The position numbers and the translations under genes are program-made. A stretch of DNA of 60,527 bases from Pseudomonadota bacterium. GTDB taxonomy: Bacteria > Myxococcota_A > UBA9042. The stretch covers positions 1 through 60,527 of the forward strand of contig SXRM01000303.1 of assembly GCA_005792545.1 (NCBI GenBank). The letters are read 5' to 3'. The first letter of the stretch is position 1. Each line of letters starts with the position of its first letter. Positions 52,516 to 60,527 of this stretch are shown here, in pieces. The notes below the pieces were generated by a model. That model did no database searches. It worked only from the letters and a program-made list of their open reading frames with translations, and was not told the DNA's origin.

Positions 52516-53493
52516 TTACTTTGGCCCAACACGCCACGGCGCGCGGTCCCTTCTCAACGCCCCAAAATCCCAGTCGAACCCCGCGCGAAAGCCGCCGCGC
52601 ACCGTCCACTCGCCCAAGCGCCCAGCCTCACCGAACAGCATCTGCTCGGCCGACACGCCAATGCCGGCCCACGGAATGGTGTTGAGCACCCTTGGCGTCG
52701 ACACCACCACCAGCACGCCACTGCGAAACCCGAAGCCGCGCACGCCAAAGCTGCTGTTGAACTGCGTCACTGGCGCCATGTCGAAGTCCAAGTGCCACTG
52801 CTGCCAGGTGCGCCGCACCACCAAAGGCGTTGCCAGGTACAGGTGCAGCCGGATTTGGGCCTGCTGCTCGCTGGCTTGCCGCGACTGGTCCAGCAGCGCC
52901 GCACCGCCGATTTCCAGGCCAGTCAGGCCCATCCACTGCACGCTCCAGCCGCGGCCTGCCATCAAGCGTCCCGAACCGCCGCCGCCGTAGTTCCAACCGT
53001 GGTCACTGTTGCGCAGCGTGACCAGACCGCCGGCATCGACGTGCAGCACGGTACGGTCGGCCGCGGTCTGGCGGCCCAAGAAGGGCTCATGCGGCCGCAC
53101 CACGGTCGGACAGTCGGCAGTGGCAGCCGTAGCGGCGCGGCCCAGCAGTAGGACGACGCGCTCGGCGACGACGGCCTCTTGCACTGGCTCAGCGTCACCT
53201 TGAGCGGCTAGCAATTGCTCAGCCAGGGGCCCACCCAGCGCGGCGCGCTGTGCCGCCGCCATTTGCAACGCCATGCGGCGGCCGTCGGGATCGCTGCGGC
53301 AATAGCTCTCCAGCATCGGTCCGAGCATCAGCTCGACTTCGTTGCGGTCGATCTCCCAGCCGCGCTGGCCGCGGATGGCAACCAGGACCTGGGCGTCGTG
53401 CAGCAGGCGCTCGGCCGACAGCGGATCGGCGCGCGCTGGCACCGCGGTCAGCAAGGCCAGCGACGCCAGCAGCCAGGCGCGCAGGTGGAGCAA
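52516..53493 (-). CDS. Exported protein of unknown function, likely outer membrane
   Basis: A 325-aa protein with signal peptide HLRAWLLASLALLTAVPARA. An N-terminal helical segment with one Cys pair is followed by a strand-rich region rich in Gly and aromatic residues (WNYGGGGSGRLMAGRGWSVQWMGLTGLEIGG, GVRGFGFRSGVLVVVSTP, WTVRGGFRAGFDWDFG) suggestive of a beta barrel. No family is recognised. It lies upstream of the fibrinogen-like gene on the same strand. Confidence 0.65.
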   Translation of the reverse strand: MLHLRAWLLASLALLTAVPARADPLSAERLLHDAQVLVAIRGQRGWEIDRNEVELMLGPMLESYCRSDPDGRRMALQMAAAQRAALGGPLAEQLLAAQGDAEPVQEAVVAERVVLLLGRAATAATADCPTVVRPHEPFLGRQTAADRTVLHVDAGGLVTLRNSDHGWNYGGGGSGRLMAGRGWSVQWMGLTGLEIGGAALLDQSRQASEQQAQIRLHLYLATPLVVRRTWQQWHLDFDMAPVTQFNSSFGVRGFGFRSGVLVVVSTPRVLNTIPWAGIGVSAEQMLFGEAGRLGEWTVRGGFRAGFDWDFGALRRDRAPWRVGPK

Positions 53494-53582
53494 GGGGCCT
53501 CAGTGCGGCGAGCGCCGCGCGCGTGCAAGCTAGTCTGGGCGGAGGGGGTTGCGCAAGTGTGCTTGGCGGCGGTGCCAGGGCG

Positions 53583-53716
53583 GTCGCAAAGTCGCAATTC
53601 TCAGTGTTGGGTGCGCACAGGGTTCCATCCCTGACCGGTTCAGTTGAGCGATTGCGCATTGCCCGGACAGGCACAGTGGCCTGTCCTCACCCGAAAACTC
53701 GAATCTTGCGATTGCC
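53583..53716. repeat. Nested-palindrome repeat, copy 2
   Basis: Aligns with 40463-40591 over ~130 bp with scattered differences, in the same orientation. The core GGTTCCATCCCTG is identical, and the inner stem CTGACCGG/CCGGACAG keeps 7 of 8 pairs. The outer stem is weaker than in copy 1. It lies downstream of the exported-protein gene start. Confidence 0.8.
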
Positions 53717-54051
53717 CTGGCGGCGGTGCGGACTGGCGGTCCGGGCGACCAACTCGCTACGGAGAACCACTGCGCTTTGCTCGGCGTTGCCGGCCAAGGC
53801 GGTGACACGGTCTGTGTCCTTAGGTCCGGCGCGACGCACGCGAGGGTGCGGCGAGCCCACGCGACGACACAAGCTGCTCGTCGTCGAGATGCACCGCGGA
53901 TTCAACAGTCGCACCCACCCGCTCCCGACGCGAAGTTGGGGTTGCGCCGATTAGGAGCGTATCGGACAATTGGTCAGCAGAGCGTTTTTTGTAGCGAATA
54001 CACGAATGCTTTGAGCCATCCGGCTGGCTCTTCGCCTATTGCGTCCCTTAC

Positions 54052-54229
54052 AGGGTGTGGCTAAATCACGCCCGCGGCGAGGTCGAAGAGCCTGCTGGCA
54101 GATCGCGAGCGCGCCCGGAGCGACCGACCGAGGCGCACTTGAAGTGCGCCGACCGAGGGAGTGAGGACGTAAGCCGCGAGATGTCCAGGATCTTTGGCCG
54201 TAGCTGGGTGAGATTTTGGCCACACCCTC
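54052..54229. repeat. IS-like or MITE-like inverted-repeat relic
   Basis: AGGGTGTGGCTAAAT at the left (54052) and its near complement at the right end (ATTTTGGCCACACCCT, to ~54228) are inverted. The interior, about 150 bp, holds a 9-bp hairpin GGCGCACTT/AAGTGCGCC (~54131-54149) and no coding potential. Flanking bases CTTA occur just outside both ends (CCCTTAC and CTCTTAGG), a possible target duplication. The terminal sequence resembles ends of IS256-type elements from memory only. Confidence 0.45.
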
Positions 54230-54362
54230 TTAGGGCCCCGCCAAGAACTACTCGTTCTTTTCGGTTCCCGTCTGCTGGCTGGGTGGGTCGCAAGCTCGCG
54301 TCTTTGCAAGCCGACTCGCCGCTCCCGTGTATCCACAGCGCTCGAGTAGTATTGGACAGGCC
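54230..54362 (+). mobile_element. MITE-like repeat, copy 1
   Basis: About 133 bp starting TTAGGGCCCCGCC and ending near GTATTGGACAGG. It shares long blocks with 57135-57272 (inverted) and 59321-59459 (direct), such as GGTGGGTCGCAAGCTC and CCGCTCCCGTGTATCCA. The right TA end is degraded. It directly abuts the inverted-repeat relic at 54229. Confidence 0.75.
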
Positions 54363-54440
54363 TTTAAGACGACGGCGACGCGGCCCCGCGCGATGCCTCG
54401 GCGCGGAGCGACCGTGTTGGGCGATTGCACAAACCTTCGC

Positions 54441-56312
54441 TCACAGGCTTCGCAAGTAAGCAATCAGCTGCGTCTTTTCCGGATCGGTCAGGCCCTGGCA
54501 GGTCATCATGTGGCCGCCATCACCAAAGGGCTGCGCAACCACAGTCGGCCGCGCGGAGCCGAGGCAGAACAGTTGCTCCAGCGAATTCACACTGCCGTTG
54601 TGCAACAGTCGCTTAGCTGCCCACACGCCGCGCAGCCGCGGCGACTTGATGCCGTTGGTGATATCGTCGCCGGGCATCAGGATCGGGTTGGCCATCGGCA
54701 CGCCGTCAAGGTCGGGGTCGAGCCAGGCTGCCATCGCCGCGTCGCTGCCGATCTCCACGTAGCTGTACGCCTTGGTCCCCGAGAAGGCTGGCCCGCCATG
54801 GCAATTGGTGCAACCCTTGGTGACGAACAGCTTGCCGCCCTGAGCAACCTGCCCGGCCGCCGCCGGTTGCGGGTTGGGCGGCGCCTTGAGCGTCTGCAGG
54901 TAGGCGGCCAGTGGCTCAAGCTTTTCTTGGGGCCAGCCCGCGTCGCCCGCGCCCAGGGCGGCGAATCCGCGCAAGAAGTTGGGTAGCGACGCCGACACGC
55001 CGGTCCAGCCCAGCAACGCGTGCTTCATTTGCGAACCCTGGATGTCTGCCGCCGTCGGCAGACTGAACAAGCTGATGATTTTGCTGACAGTATGCACGCT
55101 GTCGTCGATGACCACCGGCGCCATCAAGAAGTCCTGGGTCCCCGGCTTCCAACTGGCATAGGCCGCCTCGTTGGCGACCGAGAACGGCGGAATCGACCCC
55201 AGCGCGCCGACCAGCTGCAACATCGCCATGCCAAACTTGAGCATCAACTCCGGCTTGGACTTGTATTCGTCGACCAGCGGCTGCACGGCGGCGACAGCCT
55301 TGGGCGCGTGCTTGGCCGGCGACTCAAGCCCCGTCGCCAGTTTGGCAAACAGGTTGAGCGCAAGGATTTGCCGGCCGTAGTCGTAGTCGTGGTTGGCCAG
55401 ACCGACCACGTAGCGCCCGTCATTGAGCTTGCCAAAGTGGCAGCTGGCGCAGGTAAACGTGTACGTCGCCACGGTGGTGTTGGGCAGGTTGGCGCCCGGC
55501 GCTAGCCCGAGCGGCGTCTTCTTCGCCGAACTCGGGTCGGCGAACATCCCAAACGCAGCCATGCCGGGACCGACCGATTTGGGCAGGTCTTGCACCATGA
55601 AGTCGACCATGGCCTGGGGCACGCCGTAGGTGCCAAAGCTCTCGTAGAAGAACATCGCCTTGCCGCACAACAGCTTTTGCTGCTGCGTGCCCTTGCCCTG
55701 GGTGGCGTGCCACTGGGCGCACGCTTTGGCGAGCTTGCCGCCTTCGAGCAGGGCCCCGAGGTCTTTGCTGACATTGGTCAGTCCGCCGTCGTTGAGGTCG
55801 CCCGACGCGGGGGGCTGCCACGCAGGTTGCGCATCCTGGTCGGCTGCCGCGATGGTGTTATCCGCCGCCACGACGTCAGCCAATGGAGCATCGACAGCGC
55901 CCGCGTTAGCGAGACCGTCCGCTTTTGCAACGTCCGCCGCCGCGATATCGACAAGCTTGGCGTCGGCTGCTGGGGCGCCGCTCGGTGCATCGGCCTTGGT
56001 ATCCATGACCGCGACGTCGGTCGCGTTGTTCGCTGTTGCGTCGGTTGCCACGACGTCCGCTCCGGCGGCACTTTCGGCACCATCGGTAACATCGGCGACG
56101 CGGTTGAGGCTGGGAACTAGGGCTTGGGCCACCTCGGCTACCGCGTCGCCAACGCCGCCCGATTTGGCGTCGGCGGGTTGGTTGTGCACCGCGCCAGCGT
56201 CGCCGCGCGCCGCGCCAGCCTCGGTGGCATTGGTGCCCACATTCAGAGGGGCCGCCGGTGCAGCGGCACAGCCAACGGTAAGCAGGAACATGGGGAGCGC
56301 AGATGTTCGCAT
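54441..56312 (-). CDS. Di-haem cytochrome c lipoprotein (peroxidase-like)
   Basis: A 623-aa protein starting ATG 56312. MRTSALPMFLLTVGC is a lipoprotein signal, followed by an Ala/Asp-rich linker to ~residue 150. Two haem c motifs are visible: CASCHFG (residue ~290) and CTNCHGGPAFSG (residue ~505), with DPDLDGVPMANPILMPGDDITNGIKSPRLRGV after the second, as in cytochrome c peroxidase (MauG/CCP) domains. Likely a periplasmic electron-transfer or peroxidase protein. Its first haem domain is shorter than usual, so peroxidase activity is uncertain. Confidence 0.82.
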   Translation of the reverse strand: MRTSALPMFLLTVGCAAAPAAPLNVGTNATEAGAARGDAGAVHNQPADAKSGGVGDAVAEVAQALVPSLNRVADVTDGAESAAGADVVATDATANNATDVAVMDTKADAPSGAPAADAKLVDIAAADVAKADGLANAGAVDAPLADVVAADNTIAAADQDAQPAWQPPASGDLNDGGLTNVSKDLGALLEGGKLAKACAQWHATQGKGTQQQKLLCGKAMFFYESFGTYGVPQAMVDFMVQDLPKSVGPGMAAFGMFADPSSAKKTPLGLAPGANLPNTTVATYTFTCASCHFGKLNDGRYVVGLANHDYDYGRQILALNLFAKLATGLESPAKHAPKAVAAVQPLVDEYKSKPELMLKFGMAMLQLVGALGSIPPFSVANEAAYASWKPGTQDFLMAPVVIDDSVHTVSKIISLFSLPTAADIQGSQMKHALLGWTGVSASLPNFLRGFAALGAGDAGWPQEKLEPLAAYLQTLKAPPNPQPAAAGQVAQGGKLFVTKGCTNCHGGPAFSGTKAYSYVEIGSDAAMAAWLDPDLDGVPMANPILMPGDDITNGIKSPRLRGVWAAKRLLHNGSVNSLEQLFCLGSARPTVVAQPFGDGGHMMTCQGLTDPEKTQLIAYLRSL

Positions 56313-56562
56313 GAGGTTTGTTTCCGTGGCTGGTTGCAACTCTTGTACAGTGCGAAGTTGCACTTTGCACAGTGTAGAACGTGCTGCGCTGCCCGTCAAG
56401 ACCTGCGGCGCGGACGGCACGAGCTGCCCGGGCCGGGGCATGACGCCTCGTCGTCGCCGAACTGCGCCACGCCACGGCCGGCACGACCTGCTCGTCGGCG
56501 TCCGCCGGCGGCGGCGACCGGACCAACGTGCGCGTGGCGCAGTTCTTACAGTTGCGCTGACG

Positions 56563-57730
56563 TGCCAAGCCTCGGTCGACTGCAAAGGGCTTGGCCGCCC
56601 CGACGACGTCTGTATCGTGCGCGGCGACGGCGGCAGCTGTTGCAGCTCGGCGCGCAGCGGCGCCGGCGACTGCCCGAGCGGTTATGCCTGCCAGGCCGTC
56701 AACGCGGTCGAAGGCGCCCCGACCACCCAGTGCGTCAAAGTCGGCAGCGATGGCAGCGCGGCCGGGTGCACATGCAGCTAGACGGCGAGTGCCGCCGGGG
56801 CCAAGACCACCTGCAGAGTGGGTGGCACCACGGGCGGTGGCAAGTTTGCGTGCCTGAGCCCCTGCAGCGCGCCTACGCCGAAACCCGAGGCGTGCAACGG
56901 CCTGAATGATGACTGCAACGGCCAGGCTGACGAAGCCGATGGCGGCGTGTGCGAAGACGGCAACCCCTGCACCCAGAACGACGCGTACAGTGCCATCCAG
57001 TGCAAAGGCGGCACGGCGCCCACGTGCAGCGATGGCAACCTGTGCGTCGACGACGGTTGCGTGCCGATTAGCGGCTGCGCGTTTTCGCCCAACAGCGCCG
57101 GCTGCAACGCCGGCAACGCGTGCACGTCGGGCGATAAGGAGCCTGCCCAACATTACTCGATCGCTTTGGATACACGGGAGCGGCGACCCGGCTTGCAAAG
57201 ACAGGAGCTTGCGACCCACCCAGCCAACAAACGGGCACCGAAAAGATCGAGTGGTTCTAGGCGGGGCCCTAGGCGCAGCCTGGGCGGCCGTCGCGGGCGT
57301 CGCATGCCTTTGCGCGGCGGTGCAACTGGCCGCCGGGCCCGTCGAGGCCTAAGCGCCGGCCGGCCGTTACGTCGTCCAGGCGCGCGCCGGCACGGTATTG
57401 GATACGACGACCAAGCTGACCTGGCCACGAGACGGGCTCGCCGCAGGCAGCTACAACTGGGAGGGTGCGCAGACCTACTGCCAGATACTGAGCCTGGATG
57501 GCAGCGGTTGGCGCTTGCCCAACGTCGTCGAGCTGCGGTCGCTGCTGGATCGGTCGGCCGGCAAGCCTTACATCGACAAGGCGACTTTTGCGGATACGCC
57601 GGAAGAGTGGTACTGGTCGGCAACCAAGCCGCCGTGGTCGCCGATGGCTGCGTGGTGGATCCATTTCGGCACGGCGGAATCGTATGGCGACATGGTGGCT
57701 AAACAAGGCAGGGTGCGCTGTGTTCGCTGA
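56563..57730 (+). pseudogene. Cys-rich / DUF1566 secreted protein, broken by a stop and a MITE
   Basis: Frame 1 reads TCQASVDCKGLGRPDDVCIVRG...CPSGYACQAV, then an in-frame TAG at 56779-56781, then CRVGGTTGGGKFACLSPC, a MopE-type motif CNGLNDDCNGQADEAD and Cys-rich repeats to TSGDK at 57134. There the repeat at 57135-57272 interrupts. After it, frame 2 (57353-57730) continues APAGRYVVQARAGTVLDTTTKLTW...WRLPNVVELRSLLDRS...GRVRCVR, a DUF1566 (Lcl C-terminal) domain. In related myxobacterial proteins this domain follows such repeats, so these are parts of one former gene. The N-terminus and signal are not found. Confidence 0.8.
57135..57272 (-). mobile_element. MITE-like repeat, copy 2, inside the Cys-rich pseudogene
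   Basis: About 138 bp, inverted relative to copies 1 and 3, flanked by TA on both sides (GATAAGGAGCC... and ...GGGGCCCTAGG). The insertion point falls between the repeat 'ACTSGDK' and the DUF1566 part, so it is a direct example of the sequence moving into a gene. Confidence 0.85.
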
Positions 57731-58345
57731 CCTGCAAGCACGCACGCAGCGCCGCCAACGGTCGCGCGCGGACGGCCGATATTGCGCAGCCTTTGGCATC
57801 TTTGCGGTCCTGTTGGGGTGCGAAGGCGCAGCCCCTACCGCAGCCGACACGGGCGATGTGCACGGGACCGGCGAAACCGCGCCCGCGGCCGCTGCGCCCA
57901 AGGACTCGGCGACAATCGGGGGCAGTGCGCCCGTCGATGCAAGCGCGGCAATCGACGGGCGAGCAACGATACCGGTGGGGCAGCCGGCGGTGTAGCAGAT
58001 GGGGCAGCCCTCGATGGCGAGGCCGCGGCGGCGGACGCTGATGCAGTAGACACGACGGCCGCACTGGAGGATGCTGCGGCAGTCGCGGACGGCGGCGTCG
58101 ATGCGGCCGCTTGCGAGACGGTTACCTACGCCGTGGTTCAGCCCCTGTTCAAGACCTACTGCGGCTTAGGTCACGCCGGGTCCAGCGGCTGCAAAGTGGC
58201 CAAGCAGCACGGCAAGCAGATCGCGATGGAACTCAGCTTCGCCATGCCACCGGTTGGGCACCCACAGCTGACCACAGCGGAGAAGCAACTCAGCCACGAC
58301 TGGGTCAAGACCGGCATGGCGTGTACGTCGCCGGGGTGCCCATGA
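57720..58345 (+). pseudogene. Frameshifted cytochrome-like lipoprotein with damaged haem motif
   Basis: GTG 57720 opens a lipoprotein frame (CAAFGIFAVLLGC, lipobox LLGC) with an Ala/Asp-rich linker that ends at a stop at 57993-57995. Shifting frame near 57962 restores the linker (ASNDTGGAAGGVADGAALDG) and leads to YAVVQPLFKTYCGLGHAGSSGC...MPPVGHPQLTTAEKQLSHDWVKTGM, ending at 58345. The haem c motif expected as CGLCH reads CGLGH, one base away. Both defects suggest decay. The 5' end overlaps the preceding pseudogene by 11 bp. Confidence 0.65.
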
Positions 58346-58363
58346 CCGCCCTGCCCTGCCGCC

Positions 58364-59323
58364 ATGCCGATTGAAGCCAGCCCATTCGTGCCCGCGCGCC
58401 TGCTGCACGGCCCGCACGCCCAGACCCTGTTTGCGTATTTCGGTCCGCGGCCGCCACCGGTCGCGACCCGCAGCGAGCGCTTGGAGTTGCCCGACGGCGA
58501 CTTTGTCGACCTGGCGTGGACACCGCCGCTTGTTGGCCCGCTGGTCGCCGTTTTTCACGGTCTGGAGGGGTCAGTTCGCTCGCCGTATGCTTCCGGCGCA
58601 CTGACGGCGCTGCACGCGGCGGGACTGCCGGCGGTGCTAATGCACTTTCGCGGCTGCAGTGGCGAGCCAAATCGCCTGGCGCGGGCCTACCATTCAGGCG
58701 ACACGGCCGACATCCGCTACCTGCTGGACCAGCTGATGGCGCGCGGTCAGGCGGCGACCGCGGCGATAGGGTTCTCGCTGGGCGGCAACGCGCTGCTCAA
58801 GTACGCGGCGGAGCAAGGCACCGGTTGCGCGCTGCGGGCGGTGCTGGCGGTATCGCCGGCGCTGCAGCCGGGCGCAGCGGCCACTCGAATGTCCATTGGC
58901 GCTTCGCGCATCTATCAGCGCTACTTGTTGGACAAGCTCAAACGCGGAATCAAGAACAAACGTGCGCTCTTGCGCGACCACATCGACATCGCCAGCGCGC
59001 TGCGGTCCAGCAGCTTTCGGCAGTTCGACGACCGCGTCACGGCGCCACTGCACGGGTTTGCCAATGCGGACGACTACTATGCCCGCTCTGCCAGTCGGCC
59101 GCTGCTGCGCGAAATCGCGGTGCCGACGCGCATCCTGCACAGTGCCGACGACCCGTTCTTCAGTGCGGACATGGTGCCTCGCGCTGACGAACTGGGCCCG
59201 CAAGTGACGCTGGAGCTGAGCGAGCACGGCGGCCACGTCGGCTTTGTGGGTCCAGGCGGTACGCCGTGGCTGGACCAGTGGATTCCGAGCACGCTGCGGC
59301 GGATGGGCGTTCATGCCGGCTAA
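58364..59323 (+). CDS. YheT-family alpha/beta hydrolase
   Basis: A 319-aa protein. Family motifs are VFHGLEGSVRSPYA, MHFRGCSGEPNRLARAYHSGDT, the nucleophile elbow AIGFSLGGNALLKY with Ser, DDPFFS for the Asp and EHGGHVGF for the His. These hydrolases act on esters of unknown nature. The stop codon TAA (59321-59323) coincides with the first bases of MITE copy 3 (TAAGGGCC), so the repeat may have replaced the native 3' end. Confidence 0.92.
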   Translation: MPIEASPFVPARLLHGPHAQTLFAYFGPRPPPVATRSERLELPDGDFVDLAWTPPLVGPLVAVFHGLEGSVRSPYASGALTALHAAGLPAVLMHFRGCSGEPNRLARAYHSGDTADIRYLLDQLMARGQAATAAIGFSLGGNALLKYAAEQGTGCALRAVLAVSPALQPGAAATRMSIGASRIYQRYLLDKLKRGIKNKRALLRDHIDIASALRSSSFRQFDDRVTAPLHGFANADDYYARSASRPLLREIAVPTRILHSADDPFFSADMVPRADELGPQVTLELSEHGGHVGFVGPGGTPWLDQWIPSTLRRMGVHAG

Positions 59324-59459
59324 GGGCCCCGCCAAGAACGACTCGTTCTTTTCGGTGCCCGTTTGCTGGCTCGGTGGGTCGCAAGCTCGCGTCTTTGCAA
59401 GTCGACGCGCCGCTCCCGTGTATCCACAGCGATCGAGTAATAGTGGACAGGCTCCTAAC
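59321..59459 (+). mobile_element. MITE-like repeat, copy 3
   Basis: About 139 bp from TAAGGGCCCCGCC to GGCTCCTAA. Both ends carry TA, as in copy 2. It overlaps the stop codon of the YheT-like gene. Confidence 0.85.
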
Positions 59460-59557
59460 TACGCGGCACGGACAGGTCGCTTTGCCTTTCAACGCCAACC
59501 AGCAAGCCCGGTCGGCCGGCAACCCCGGGTCGTGGAAATGGATCTGGACATCGTATC

Positions 59558-60259
59558 CTACAAGAGACCGCGCGCGGCCTTGAGCGCCTCGCCCGCGCCC
59601 GTTCCGATGATAAGTCCATGGCCGGGAATGACCCGCGTCACGCTGCCCGCGAGCTGGTCAAGTTGGGCCCTCCACGCGGCTTTGTCCTTGAGCATCACCC
59701 AATTCATAAAGCGCGGCGTCGACAGCCGGTCCATCGGCGCCAGCATCACACCGAACGGGAACTTGACCTCTGACGACACCACGTTGAGCAACGCGTCGCA
59801 GGTCACCAGGGTCTGCCCGCCGTTGTCGTGCTTGACGGTCAGCATGGCCTCTTTGCTGTTCCAGCCCTCGGGGTGCGCAACCTGGACCGCGGCGTCGGCG
59901 GGCACTTCGTCACAGCGCAGGTCCACCGGCGCGGCCTTGGCCACGGCTTTTTCGGCACCGCGCGGTGCCACGACTTTGATGCCGGCGTAGCGCTGCTTGT
60001 AGATGAAGGCGTCTTGCCGGTGAAACGGATTGGGCACGACCAGATACGCCGGCCGGCCAAACGCCTCCAGTTCGGCCATCTCGGGCTCGGACAACGCAAT
60101 GGCGTTGAAGATGACCAGGTCGCCGTCGCTGCGGCGGGCGACCACCATCTTGCGCTCGTTGCCGCCGGCCATGCGGCCCGAGACGTGCCACAGGTTGCTC
60201 TCGAGCTTGTCGATAGGCTTGTTCTTGAGGACGGTCCAGGTGGTGAAGCCGACGGCCAT
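59558..60259 (-). CDS. DUF4336-like metallo-beta-lactamase-fold protein
   Basis: A 233-aa protein: MAVGFTTWTVLKNKPIDKLESNLWHVSGRMAGGNERKMVVARRSDGDLVIFNAI. A metallo-beta-lactamase fold is suggested by the strand pattern, LVVPNPFHRQDAF and VIPGHGLIIG. The canonical HxHxDH motif is missing, as in DUF4336 relatives. Function unknown. No close neighbour shares the strand. Confidence 0.7.
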   Translation of the reverse strand: MAVGFTTWTVLKNKPIDKLESNLWHVSGRMAGGNERKMVVARRSDGDLVIFNAIALSEPEMAELEAFGRPAYLVVPNPFHRQDAFIYKQRYAGIKVVAPRGAEKAVAKAAPVDLRCDEVPADAAVQVAHPEGWNSKEAMLTVKHDNGGQTLVTCDALLNVVSSEVKFPFGVMLAPMDRLSTPRFMNWVMLKDKAAWRAQLDQLAGSVTRVIPGHGLIIGTGAGEALKAARGLL

Positions 60260-60527
60260 TGCGGATTCCTGGTGGCGCGGCGCGCGCCGTGGGTGGGCGA
60301 GGGTAGCATGGCGTGGCTGCAGGGGCGAATGCGGGGGCAGAGCTACGAAGACGTGATCGAAAGTCCTGGCCCCTCGGGGCCTTGATGCGCCTTGTGGGTG
60401 GCGCCCTGGGCTGTTTGCCCGTGTGCAGGCGCACCTTGCCCGTGGAATTGCCGATCCGGGTAGGGCGCTCTGTGTCGGTGTGCTGTCGTCGTTGGGCGGA
60501 CTGCGGTGTTGCGCGGCGATCAGGCAG
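60260..60527. other. Window end without a confirmed gene
   Basis: The last ~270 bp hold the upstream region of the DUF4336-like gene. A rightward frame from ATG 60384 (MRLVGGALGCLPVCRR) stays open to the edge, but its composition does not look like a real N-terminus. Nothing else is recognised. Confidence 0.3.

Larger units (their letters stand above)
53494..54440. other. Gene-free repeat cluster
   Basis: About 0.95 kb without a credible gene. It holds nested-palindrome copy 2 (53583-53716), a possible IS630-like end at 53950 (TTAGGAGCGTATCGGACAA), an inverted-repeat relic (54052-54229) and MITE copy 1 (54230-54362). The remainder (53717-53949) shows no motif. The pile-up marks an insertion-tolerant site between convergent or same-strand secretome genes. 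Confidence 0.65.

Noticed and set aside
49432-53493. Rightward frames over the metalloprotease, fibrinogen-like and exported-protein genes
   Set aside because: They show Arg/Ala-rich shadow composition; the leftward frames have signal peptides, HExxH and fibrinogen motifs.

Overview
The window looks like a chromosome segment of a high-GC, deltaproteobacterial or Myxococcota-like bacterium. The clues are giant Cys-rich repeat lipoproteins (CDDGNACT-type repeats), MopE-type 'CDGxDxDCDGxxDE' metal-binding motifs, a subtilase ending in a MYXO-CTERM-like tail, Ala/Asp-rich lipoprotein linkers and DUF1566 domains. No 16S or other phylogenetic marker is present, so this placement is inference.

Region 1 (1-943) is left flank. 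It holds the N-terminal part of a DNA methyltransferase gene and a perfect 14-bp hairpin that probably was the native terminator of the tRNA-Asn gene now 23.7 kb away. Region 2 (944-24626) is one integrated element, bounded by a 42-bp direct repeat (944-985 and 24627-24668) that is the 3' half of tRNA-Asn. It carries a P4-type tyrosine integrase at the left end. Next comes a rightward 15.3-kb, eight-gene operon: XRE-SNF2 helicase-DUF3883, AlbA/HATPase, CD-NTase, SLATT 2TM effector, DUF1156 DNA methylase, Fic, DUF499 ATPase, and a PD-(D/E)xK + HEPN-like protein. A leftward replication module follows (hypothetical, AlpA-like, primase, AAA helicase, serine recombinase), then a ParE/Phd toxin-antitoxin pair and a decayed integrase C-terminus. 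This layout resembles a P4/PICI-like satellite whose cargo is a composite anti-phage system. The operon is the best candidate for an undescribed system: a DUF1156/DUF499 methylation-type defence set with a cyclic-nucleotide (CBASS-like) module in its middle and an unnamed nuclease/HEPN protein at its end.

Region 3 (24627-32978) is ordinary chromosome: tRNA-Asn, holA, a metallophosphoesterase, a PiT transporter with its DUF47 partner, an MscS channel with a cNMP-binding domain, a [2Fe-2S] ferredoxin, pncA, an alkyltransferase-like protein, and a membrane protein.

Region 4 (33060-60527) is a surface/secretome-rich stretch. It has a 2169-aa Cys-rich lipoprotein, an acyl-CoA thioesterase-like protein, an outer-membrane-like protein, a DegT aminotransferase, a subtilase, a DUF3109-like protein, a VWA lipoprotein, two oxidoreductases, a HExxH metalloprotease lipoprotein, a fibrinogen-like secreted protein, a di-haem cytochrome lipoprotein, a YheT hydrolase and a DUF4336-like protein. 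It also carries small non-autonomous repeats: three copies of a ~138-bp TA-flanked MITE-like sequence, one of which splits a Cys-rich/DUF1566 gene; two copies of a nested-palindrome repeat; and an IS-like relic. Two neighbouring genes (56563-58345) are pseudogenes.
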